Assembly (NCBI GenBank): GCA_001577185.1 | Contig: LSCM01000003.1 | Coordinates: 1 to 30,159 of the forward strand | Length of the DNA: 30,159 nt | Direction: 5' to 3' | Source: Cloacimonetes bacterium TCS62 | GTDB taxonomy: Bacteria; Cloacimonadota; Cloacimonadia; Cloacimonadales; TCS61 | Notes under the pieces: model-generated | The model's input: only the letters and a program-made list of their open reading frames with translations | The model's database searches: none | What the model was told of the DNA's origin: nothing | Shown: positions 23,800-30,159 of the stretch, in pieces | How positions within the stretch are numbered: position 1 is the first letter of the stretch | Layout of the letters: every line of letters starts with the position of its first letter | Translations under genes and position numbers: made by a program

Positions 23800-25416
23800 T
23801 TAATTTATTATTGAGTCAGTTTCTTTGATAAATCGTGCTAACTCAGGTGATTCTTTTTTAATATCTTCAATATCAGGATTGTGGATTACATCATCGTTTT
23901 TTTTTTCATCTAATTGAAAGTTGACTTTTATATTCAAATCGAAGTGCTTAGAAATAATATCTGAAATCAAAGACAAATTTTTTGAAAGCAGATTAAAGCC
24001 TAACTTTTTCCCAATTTTTAATGTTAGTATATTATTTGATAAATTAACCAATTTGCATCTATCAAAATAGTCACCTAATAAAGTTTTCTCTTTTTTTAAT
24101 TTCTTAGTTAGTACTACTTTGTTTTTTTCCCAAATATCAGTATTCAGCTCTTCGAGCGATCTCAATGATCTTGTAACTTCTTCTTTTTTGGTATCTTTAT
24201 TATTGCTTTTGGTTTGATCGTTTTTTTGTTCTTTTGCCTTATTTTTCTTCAGAACAGGTTCCTGGGGCTCTTCAGTCTCCGTTATTTTAATACCTTCTTC
24301 GATAGAATTTAATAATTTGTCGATCGATTGTAATTCTGCCAGTTTAGCTATTTTTACAAATGCCATTTCAGCGATTAAAATAGGATTATTACTATTTTTA
24401 ATATCTGTTTTTGTTTTAATAAGAAGCTGTAGTAAATAAAGCAGATCATTCTCAGTAAACTTACTACAGATTTTACCAAGTGCTTTTTCTTTTGATTTTG
24501 AAATAACTGGAATTTCGATCCCCACTTTATACATAAGAAGATTACGGATATAATCCAATAATCCATTCAAAAATTCCTGGATATCATTGCCTTTCTCTAA
24601 TAATTTATGTAAAAGTTTTATTATCTTATTAGGTTCTTTTGCAGAGATGTTCATCATAATATCGTTATAGACATCATCAGGTACTATTCCAAATATTGAA
24701 AGGACATCTGTATATAGAATTTTCTCTTTCCCGTATGCCATTATCTGATCCATTAAGGATTGAGCATCCCGCATAGAACCGTCAGCTTTTTTTGCAATTA
24801 AGAATAATGCTTCTTTATCAGCTTCAATATTCTCTTTTTCACAAATATCTTCAAGTCGCTTAATAATAGAATGGACTGGAATTCTTTTAAAGTCAAAACG
24901 TTGACATCTGGAAATAATTGTTGGTAGAACTTTATTGGGTTCAGTTGTTGCAAAGATAAAGATCACATTTTCCGGGGGTTCCTCTAAAGTCTTTAAAAGC
25001 GCGTTAAAAGCACTTTTAGAGAGCATATGGACCTCATCGATTATGTATATTTTATAGCTAGAATTGGAAGGAGAATACATCAACTCCTTTTGTAAATCTC
25101 TGATGTCATCAACTCCAGTATTAGATGCACCATCAATCTCGATCACATCAGACGAATTTCCCTGAGTTATCTCATTACAATTTTGACAGCTATTACAGGG
25201 GGTTGTTGTAGGTCCATTTTCTAAACAATTCAAACTTTTAGAAAAAATTCGTGCCATAGAAGTCTTACCGACTCCACGAGGTCCTGTAAATAAATAAGCC
25301 TGAGCAATTCTATCCATTTCAATTGTGTTTTTGAGGATCTTAGTTATATGATCTTGCGCATAAACTTCATTGAAAACTTGAGGTCTGTATTTTCTTGCTA
25401 AAATTAAATATGACAT
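23800..25416 (-). CDS. dnaX: DNA polymerase III subunit gamma/tau
   Basis: DnaX is the motor of the clamp loader. The 538-residue frame has an AAA+ module with Walker A GPRGVGKT (45-52), a four-cysteine zinc module (C64, C74, C77, C80), Walker B IYIIDEVH (123-130) and the SRC motif (169-171). The clamp-loader collar follows to about residue 370. A charged, lysine-rich linker (about 372-415) leads to a C-terminal tau-like region. A ribosome site AGAGG lies before the ATG. In E. coli, tau and gamma come from one gene by -1 frameshifting; here an A AAA AAC heptamer in the linker (codons 397-399) could do the same. The gene is monocistronic as far as seen and convergent with the deacetylase gene. 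Confidence 0.96.
   Translation of the reverse strand: MSYLILARKYRPQVFNEVYAQDHITKILKNTIEMDRIAQAYLFTGPRGVGKTSMARIFSKSLNCLENGPTTTPCNSCQNCNEITQGNSSDVIEIDGASNTGVDDIRDLQKELMYSPSNSSYKIYIIDEVHMLSKSAFNALLKTLEEPPENVIFIFATTEPNKVLPTIISRCQRFDFKRIPVHSIIKRLEDICEKENIEADKEALFLIAKKADGSMRDAQSLMDQIMAYGKEKILYTDVLSIFGIVPDDVYNDIMMNISAKEPNKIIKLLHKLLEKGNDIQEFLNGLLDYIRNLLMYKVGIEIPVISKSKEKALGKICSKFTENDLLYLLQLLIKTKTDIKNSNNPILIAEMAFVKIAKLAELQSIDKLLNSIEEGIKITETEEPQEPVLKKNKAKEQKNDQTKSNNKDTKKEEVTRSLRSLEELNTDIWEKNKVVLTKKLKKEKTLLGDYFDRCKLVNLSNNILTLKIGKKLGFNLLSKNLSLISDIISKHFDLNIKVNFQLDEKKNDDVIHNPDIEDIKKESPELARFIKETDSIIN
24220..24226 (-). promoter_or_regulatory. Candidate -1 ribosomal frameshift site in dnaX
   Basis: On the coding strand, codons 397-399 read CAA AAA AAC, so the heptamer A AAA AAC is in the zero frame required for tandem -1 slippage. 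After the shift the frame reads CGA TCA AAC CAA AAG CAA TAA and stops at 24202-24200, giving a protein of about 405 residues that ends right after the clamp-loader domains. An AAGG sequence ends 9 bases before the A run. In E. coli dnaX a similar upstream element stimulates shifting. I see no strong stem-loop just downstream, and A runs are common in this AT-rich DNA. Confidence 0.35.
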
Positions 25417-25496
25417 CTATTCCTCTTATAATATATTCGTATGAAAAATCTTATGTTTAGCATTTTTGTCAATTATAAAAAGCAATCACTTTTTTC

Positions 25497-25524
25497 TTGA
25501 CTCCAAAAGTGCTATTTTTACTGT
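25497..25524 (+). promoter_or_regulatory. Candidate promoter of tRNA-Leu with GC-rich discriminator
   Basis: TTGACT (25497-25502) matches the -35 consensus at five positions, and TACTGT (25519-25524) follows after 16 bases with three matches. Directly after it comes GCGCG, a GC-rich island in very AT-rich surroundings, at the place of the discriminator of stable-RNA promoters under stringent control. The start point would be near 25531, about 8 bases before the tRNA. The -10 match is weak, so the call rests on the combination and position. Confidence 0.45.
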
Positions 25525-25538
25525 GCGCGTAATTCATT

Positions 25539-25625
25539 GCAGAAGTGGTGGAACTGGTAGACACGCTAGGTTCAGGGTCTAGTGGGCATTCGCTTGTAGG
25601 GGTTCGAATCCCCTCTTCTGCACCA
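25539..25625 (+). tRNA. tRNA-Leu (anticodon CAG)
   Basis: A complete class II tRNA of 87 bases. The acceptor stem GCAGAAG pairs with CTTCTGC, followed by A and an encoded CCA. The D arm has TGGTAGAC. The anticodon stem CTAGG/TCTAG (one G-T pair) encloses the loop TTCAGGG, so the anticodon is CAG, reading CUG leucine codons. A long variable arm follows, as expected for leucine, and the T arm has GGGGTTCGAATCCCC. A run of eight T directly after CCA (25626-25633) may end the transcript. The leucyl-tRNA synthetase gene lies about 570 bases away on the other strand. Confidence 0.97.
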
Positions 25626-25677
25626 TTTTTTTTGTAAACAACCACTTATACACCACGCATGATTAAATAGATTCGAA

Positions 25678-26094
25678 TTATTCTCCGATTATAGTAATTA
25701 TAATTTTTCTTTTTCTGGGTTTAACATCGCATTCTAAATGAAATATCTGTTGCCAGGTTCCCAGAGCAAGCCTGCCATCTCTGATCGGAACGGTGAGTGA
25801 AGGACCGAGTAAAGTTGCCTGTAGATGAGAATGACCGTTACCATCGTGCCAGGTTTGTTCGTGTCCATAGTTTCTGCTGGGAGGTAGTAGTTTATCCAGC
25901 ATTTCCGGTAGATCTTTTTCCAGTCCCGGCTCAAATTCTATTGTACCAATAACAGCTGTACTACCGACGTTAAAGACGTTAACTAACCCATTTTTTATAT
26001 CTGAGCCTTTAATTATCTCTTCAACCTGCTTAGTGATATTGTGCATATCTCTATGACCAGAAGTAGATAAATCAATAGAATTCTTAGATACCAT
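25678..26094 (-). CDS. yjbQ: YjbQ/UPF0047 family protein
   Basis: YjbQ proteins are small widespread trimeric proteins; some show a weak secondary thiamine-phosphate synthase activity, but their main role is unsettled. The 138-residue protein contains the family signatures YGHEQTWHDGNGHSHLQATLLGPS and GRLALGTWQQIFHLECD. A GGAGGT ribosome site is 7 bases before the ATG at 26094 and overlaps the alternative ATG at 26109, so I chose the shorter form. By hand count, 112 of 240 bases at 25741-25980 are G or C, about 47 percent, while a sampled leuS segment (26281-26340) has 21 of 60. This may reflect recent arrival or strong codon selection. It lies 3' of leuS with a hairpin between them. Confidence 0.88.
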   Translation of the reverse strand: MVSKNSIDLSTSGHRDMHNITKQVEEIIKGSDIKNGLVNVFNVGSTAVIGTIEFEPGLEKDLPEMLDKLLPPSRNYGHEQTWHDGNGHSHLQATLLGPSLTVPIRDGRLALGTWQQIFHLECDVKPRKRKIIITIIGE

Positions 26095-26135
26095 AATACA
26101 TACCTCCATTATTCTTTTTCAAAAATTTCATATTT

Positions 26136-26163
26136 CAAGAGCAACTCAATTGAGCTGCTCTTG
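26136..26163. terminator. Hairpin between leuS and yjbQ
   Basis: The arms CAAGAGCA and TGCTCTTG are perfect 8-base complements, with an inner palindrome CTCAATTGAG beyond one A-C mismatch. On the minus strand, where leuS and yjbQ are transcribed, no T run follows at once, so it may attenuate rather than terminate. The plus-strand side is richer in T (TTGTTTATTTTG). It begins about 30 bases past the leuS stop. Confidence 0.5.
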
Positions 26164-26193
26164 TTTATTTTGTATTTGTAAACAGTTGATTTT

Positions 26194-28704
26194 TTATTTT
26201 GCTACAATACTCACCAGTTTTTTTGGTACAACGATCATTTTCTTGATATCTTTTCCTGCTAAGTGTTTTTGCACGTTATCAATTTCCAAAGCCATTTTTT
26301 TGATATCCTCTTGAGATGCGTCAGTAGAGACTTTCATCTTTCCTCTAACCTTACCCATAATTTGAACAACATAAGTGATCTCATCTTTAACAAGGTATTC
26401 TGCTTTGAATTTAGGTATTCCGATTTCATGAAGAAGTTTATCATTTCCGAACTTTTGCCAAATTTCTTCTGAAATGTGCGGGGCAAAGGGATATAGCAGT
26501 TTAGGTATAACAAGGCAAGATTCTGCATAGATTGCCTTTTCAACAGAATTGAGTTTATTCACATTTGCAATTGCATAGATATTATTCAAATGTTCCATTA
26601 TAGCTGCTATAGCAGTATTGAACTGCATTCTATCTTCGATATCTTCTAGAACTTTCTTGATCATGTGATGTGTACTAAACCGAAGATCTTTAATTTCTGA
26701 GCTAATATCTTTGTGATCAGTTCCACTATTATTATTACTTCCAGACTTCGATCCTAAATGGTCTGAAAATTCTTTTATTAACTCAAAATTATCTTCTATC
26801 AATCTCCAAACTCTATTCAAAAAGCGGAAAGCACCTTTTACACCTTCATCACTCCATTCCACATCTTTTTCAGGAGGTGATGCAAACAACATAAAAACGC
26901 GAACAGTATCAGCTCCATAGCGATCTACAATGTATTGAGGATCAACCACGTTTCCTTTTGATTTACTCATTTTTGCACCATCTTTTGTAACCATACCTTG
27001 TGTAAGCAATCTTGCAAAAGGCTCATCTGAATCCAACATTTCCAGATCTCGCATAAATTTATGGAAAAATCTAGCATACATTAGATGCATGACTGCGTGT
27101 TCTATACCACCAATATATTGATCAACCGGAAGCCAATAATTTGCATTATCTTTAGAAAATGGCAACTTTTTATTTTTAGAATCAGTATAGCGAGCGAAAT
27201 ACCAGGAACTATCAACGAAAGTATCCATTGTATCAGTTTCGCGCTTTGCTTGCTTACCGCAATTAGGACATTTTACGTAGACCCAATCATCAATGGAGAG
27301 CAGTGGATTTTGACGAGTTTTGCCCAACTCCACATTTTCCGGTAACTTTACTGGAAGATCTTCATCTGGAACTAGAACAGTACCACAATCTTCACAATAA
27401 ATAACTGGGATTGGATTTCCCCAATATCTTTGCCGACTTATACCCCAATCCCTCAAACGATAGGTTACTGTCTGCTTACCCATATTATTTTCTTCCATCC
27501 ATTTGGAAATTTTCTTCATGGATTTCTCACTTTCCATTCCGTCAAAATTACCTGAATTTACTAGAATGCCAGGCTCGATATAAGCTTCTTCCATCTCTTC
27601 AAGTCTCAATTCTTCTTCAGGATCTTGAATAACTATTTTCAGAGGAATATCATACTTTTTAGCAAATTCAAAATCTCGTTGATCGTGAGTAGGAACAGCC
27701 ATAACTGCACCAGTTCCATAATCCATTAGTACATAATTAGTTATCCATATTTGAACCTTTTCACCATTAACCGGATTAATAGCAAATTTCTTAGTAAAAA
27801 TACCTTCTTTAGTTGTATCTTCTGCAGTTCTAGTTATTGGGTCTTCATTCATAACTTTATCACAGAATTGATGAATTTCAGAATTTTCTGGTTCATTTCT
27901 CAACCATTTAGATACTAGCGGATGTTCTGGTGGTATCGCCATAAATGTGCATCCAAATATCGTGTCTGGTCTGGTTGTAAAAACCTCAATAATTTCGTTA
28001 GAATCTTCCACTTTGAAGAAGATCTCAGTCCCCAAACTCTTACCGATCCAATTGGTCTGCATAGTTTTCACTTTTTCTGGCCAATCGACCTTGCTAAAAT
28101 CTAGTAGTTCTTCAGCGTATTCTGTGATCTTAAAAAACCATTGCTCGAGTTCTTTTTGCTTTACTTTACTATCGCAACGCCAACATTTTCCATCTTCAAC
28201 TTGTTCATTAGCTAGCACTGTCTGACATTCATCACACCAGTTTTGGTATGATGATTTTTTATAGGCTAAACCCCTTTCATACATTTTTTTGAAAAACCAC
28301 TGTCCCCATTTATAGTATTCTGGATGACATGTACTTACTTCCCGCTGCCAATCTAAACCAAATCCGATCATATCAAATTGTTTTCTCATGATGCCAATAT
28401 TATCATCGGTTGTAATTCTTGGATGTGAATTATGCTGTATGGCAAAATTTTCTGCCGGCAAACCAAATGAGTCATAGCCCATGGGTTGCATTACATTAAA
28501 GCCCTGCATCATTTTATATCGGCTAATTGTATCAGCTATTGAGTAATTTGATACATGCCCCATATGCAATGCACCAGAAGGATACGGGAACATAGAAAGC
28601 ACATAATATTTCTTTTTATCTGATTGATTACTTGCATTAAATATTTTCTTTTTATTCCATATTTTTTGCCACTTTTTCTCTATTTTTTCAAAAGGATATT
28701 CCAT
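26194..28704 (-). CDS. leuS: Leucyl-tRNA synthetase
   Basis: LeuRS charges tRNA-Leu and edits mischarged products. The 836-residue protein is a normal bacterial class I enzyme. It has HMGH (47-50), the zinc module C157/C160 and C174/C177, and the editing-domain sequence TTRPDTIFGC. A second cysteine group follows (CEDC, then CPNC), with DTMDTFVDSSWYF and KMSKS (578-582) behind it, then an anticodon-binding domain and the C-terminal VRGKMKVS region. An AGGAGATAT ribosome site precedes the ATG. The upstream gap of 291 bases is shared with a divergent flavoprotein gene and holds a GC-rich hairpin at 28754-28774. A tRNA-Leu gene lies just beyond yjbQ. Confidence 0.97.
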   Translation of the reverse strand: MEYPFEKIEKKWQKIWNKKKIFNASNQSDKKKYYVLSMFPYPSGALHMGHVSNYSIADTISRYKMMQGFNVMQPMGYDSFGLPAENFAIQHNSHPRITTDDNIGIMRKQFDMIGFGLDWQREVSTCHPEYYKWGQWFFKKMYERGLAYKKSSYQNWCDECQTVLANEQVEDGKCWRCDSKVKQKELEQWFFKITEYAEELLDFSKVDWPEKVKTMQTNWIGKSLGTEIFFKVEDSNEIIEVFTTRPDTIFGCTFMAIPPEHPLVSKWLRNEPENSEIHQFCDKVMNEDPITRTAEDTTKEGIFTKKFAINPVNGEKVQIWITNYVLMDYGTGAVMAVPTHDQRDFEFAKKYDIPLKIVIQDPEEELRLEEMEEAYIEPGILVNSGNFDGMESEKSMKKISKWMEENNMGKQTVTYRLRDWGISRQRYWGNPIPVIYCEDCGTVLVPDEDLPVKLPENVELGKTRQNPLLSIDDWVYVKCPNCGKQAKRETDTMDTFVDSSWYFARYTDSKNKKLPFSKDNANYWLPVDQYIGGIEHAVMHLMYARFFHKFMRDLEMLDSDEPFARLLTQGMVTKDGAKMSKSKGNVVDPQYIVDRYGADTVRVFMLFASPPEKDVEWSDEGVKGAFRFLNRVWRLIEDNFELIKEFSDHLGSKSGSNNNSGTDHKDISSEIKDLRFSTHHMIKKVLEDIEDRMQFNTAIAAIMEHLNNIYAIANVNKLNSVEKAIYAESCLVIPKLLYPFAPHISEEIWQKFGNDKLLHEIGIPKFKAEYLVKDEITYVVQIMGKVRGKMKVSTDASQEDIKKMALEIDNVQKHLAGKDIKKMIVVPKKLVSIVAK

Positions 28705-28753
28705 AAATATCTCCTATTATAATTTATTTTGTTTGTTGTTATACAAATGATAG

Positions 28754-28774
28754 TATTCCCCTAGAAGGGGAGTA
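28754..28774. other. GC-rich hairpin in the leuS leader region
   Basis: TATTCCCCT and AGGGGAGTA pair over nine positions (one G-T wobble) around a three-base AGA loop. It is the only GC-rich element in the 291-base gap between the divergent leuS and flavoprotein genes and lies 50 bases before the leuS start, so it would be in the leuS mRNA leader if transcription begins upstream of it. No T run follows on either strand, so it is not a typical terminator. It could be a leader hairpin or a protein-binding inverted repeat. Confidence 0.5.
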
Positions 28775-28995
28775 AAAGAAGAATGCTTACAAAATGTTTT
28801 ACTTGCAATATTGAACAATTATCTTTAATCATAAGCTATCTTCCTTTATTAATTTTTATTATTATGCAAATTTTGAAATGAAAGTGTTTTGGTCAAATAT
28901 TTTTTATCTTGCTTAATATATGAAGTGTGAACTATTTGAATATAATGATGCTGAAATTTAAATGTTAAGAAAATTATAATGGAGTGTAGACAAAG

Positions 28996-30159
28996 TTGAA
29001 AGTTAATGATGTAATAATTATTGGTGGGGGAGCAGCAGGTATGATGGCTTCTGGTATTGCCGCCAAGAAGGGAGCGGATGTTGTATTGCTAGAAAAAAAT
29101 CCAGTTCTCGGTAAAAAACTATTGATAACTGGGAAAGGGAGATGTAATCTTACAAATTATTGTGAAGTTGATGAAACTATTGCGAATACTCCCAAGAACG
29201 GAAAATTTTTAACTAACTCATTGTATCAATTTGATAATCATTCTACAATTAGATTTTTTAACAGCTTGGGTCTTGAAACCATTGTTGAGCGGGGGAATAG
29301 AGTATTTCCTAGATCTGGTAAATCGAAGGATGTTATCAAAACATTGATAAATTTTATATCAAAAAATAAAGTTAAAGTTATACATAAAGCTGCCTTAGAT
29401 CTAATGAAATTTGGTGATATCTTTGCTGTCAAACTAGTAAACGAGGATATAATTAGAGGAAAGAATGTAATAATTACGACAGGGGGGAAATCGTATCCAA
29501 AAACTGGTTCAACCGGTGATGGTTACAAATATGCAGGAAAAATGGGTCATAAAATAACTAATTTTACTCCCTCATTAGTTCCAATAAATGCGAAAAAAAT
29601 AGAGAAGTTAGATAATAATAATTCTGCAGGATGTGATCTCAGACAATTAAAAGGACTAAAACTAAAAAACGTAGCTATTAAATTAAAAGATAGATCGGGG
29701 AAAACTATTTACGAAGACTTTGGTGAGATGATCTTTAAAAATTATGGTGTAGATGGTCCGATTATCCTATCAGCCTCATCCCATATTAGGAAAATCGATA
29801 ACCACAAGTTAATTATCGATCTGAAACCTGCTTTAAATAAAGATCAACTGGATAGTCGCCTACAAAGAGATTTCAAAAATTATGCAAATAAGCATTTCAA
29901 AAATGTTTTAAAAAATTTGCTTCCAGCTAAAATTATCCCTGTGATCATTAAAATATCCGGAATTCCAAGTTCAAAACCTGTAAATCAGATCACAAGAGAA
30001 GAAAGAAAGAATCTTATCTTAGCCTTGTCCAAACTAACGATTCCACTAATAAAATTTCGCCCTATCACTGAAGGAATAATAACTTCCGGAGGTGTAGACG
30101 TTACTCAGATCGATCCAAAAACAATGGAATCAAAAATTGTTCCCGGTCTATTTTTTGCC
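28996..30159 (+). CDS. HI0933-family FAD/NAD(P)-binding flavoprotein, partial
   Basis: The frame opens at TTG 28996, the only start between an in-frame stop at 28987 and the dinucleotide-binding motif, and runs off the window end (388 codons). The Rossmann motif VIIIGGGAAGMMA (residues 6-18) is followed by the family signature GKKLLITGKGRCNLTN, then RVFPRSGKS, ITTGGKSYPKTGSTGDGY and, near the end, FRPITEGIITSGGVDV with a final PGLFFA. Members of HI0933/BaiN are flavoproteins of largely unknown substrate; some gut relatives reduce bile acid or steroid intermediates. Roughly 30-40 C-terminal residues are outside. GGAG at 28981-28984 is 11 bases before the start, rather far. TATAAT at 28975-28980 may be its -10 box. 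Confidence 0.88.
   Translation, partial: MKVNDVIIIGGGAAGMMASGIAAKKGADVVLLEKNPVLGKKLLITGKGRCNLTNYCEVDETIANTPKNGKFLTNSLYQFDNHSTIRFFNSLGLETIVERGNRVFPRSGKSKDVIKTLINFISKNKVKVIHKAALDLMKFGDIFAVKLVNEDIIRGKNVIITTGGKSYPKTGSTGDGYKYAGKMGHKITNFTPSLVPINAKKIEKLDNNNSAGCDLRQLKGLKLKNVAIKLKDRSGKTIYEDFGEMIFKNYGVDGPIILSASSHIRKIDNHKLIIDLKPALNKDQLDSRLQRDFKNYANKHFKNVLKNLLPAKIIPVIIKISGIPSSKPVNQITREERKNLILALSKLTIPLIKFRPITEGIITSGGVDVTQIDPKTMESKIVPGLFFA

Noticed and set aside
27085..28225. Several plus-strand open frames antisense to leuS.
   Set aside because: They overlap the conserved leuS frame, have no family signature and no translation signals.
28705..28995. T-box riboswitch in the leuS leader.
   Set aside because: I looked on the minus strand for the conserved AGGGTGG-ACCGCG antiterminator element and a terminator with a T run; neither is present.
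28979..28999. Six-codon upstream frame overlapping the flavoprotein TTG start.
   Set aside because: So short a frame occurs by chance, and it may lie wholly or partly outside the transcript; kept only as a remark on the start region.
1..30159. Insertion sequences, CRISPR arrays, phage genes, toxin-antitoxin or defence modules.
   Set aside because: No transposase, integrase, cas, phage structural or known defence motif, no direct-repeat array and no flanking inverted repeats were seen on either strand.

Overview
The window is a stretch of ordinary bacterial chromosome, AT-rich and densely coded on both strands, with no mobile element, phage gene, CRISPR array or rRNA that I can see. The gene content suggests an anaerobe with a Gram-negative type envelope: a full-length pyruvate:ferredoxin oxidoreductase, a 2-hydroxyacyl-CoA dehydratase activase, an ApbE flavinyltransferase, and secreted proteins including one with a FlgD/type IX-like C-terminal domain. 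The family mix recalls Cloacimonadota or related FCB-group bacteria, but that is a judgement from memory of families and not a phylogenetic result.

Layout. Positions 1-1363 (+): end of glmS, then recO. Positions 1604-8460 (+): a compact run apbE - folE2 - M16 protease - sirtuin - acyl-CoA dehydratase activase - TPR protein, with junctions that overlap by 1 base or are a few bases apart. Positions 8543-12067 (+): nifJ on its own, followed by a strong hairpin. Positions 12196-17010 (+): trmO - mutL - miaA - parvulin - pdxJ, again tightly packed. Positions 23023-17066 (-): glycosyltransferase - O-methyltransferase - udk - secreted FlgD-type protein - DUF4139 protein - GAF/degenerate-GGDEF protein. 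Positions 23125-23757 (+): polysaccharide deacetylase, divergent from the glycosyltransferase. Then dnaX (-), tRNA-Leu(CAG) (+), yjbQ (-), leuS (-) and, divergent from leuS, an HI0933-type flavoprotein cut by the window end.

How the genes fit together. NifJ and the dehydratase activase point to fermentative, ferredoxin-linked acyl-CoA metabolism. The neighbouring sirtuin carries the Tyr/Arg pair of acyl-lysine (succinyl/malonyl) deacylases. TrmO and MiaA, both acting on A37 of tRNAs, flank a nicking-type MutL. The glycosyltransferase/deacetylase pair suggests surface polysaccharide work.

I found no convincing undescribed multi-gene system. The observations most worth checking are a candidate -1 frameshift site in dnaX that would give a gamma-like protein of about 405 residues, the sirtuin/activase pairing, the two A37 tRNA modification genes around mutL, the translationally coupled DUF4139/degenerate GGDEF pair, promoters sited so close to start codons that near-leaderless mRNAs are possible, and the unusually GC-rich yjbQ gene.
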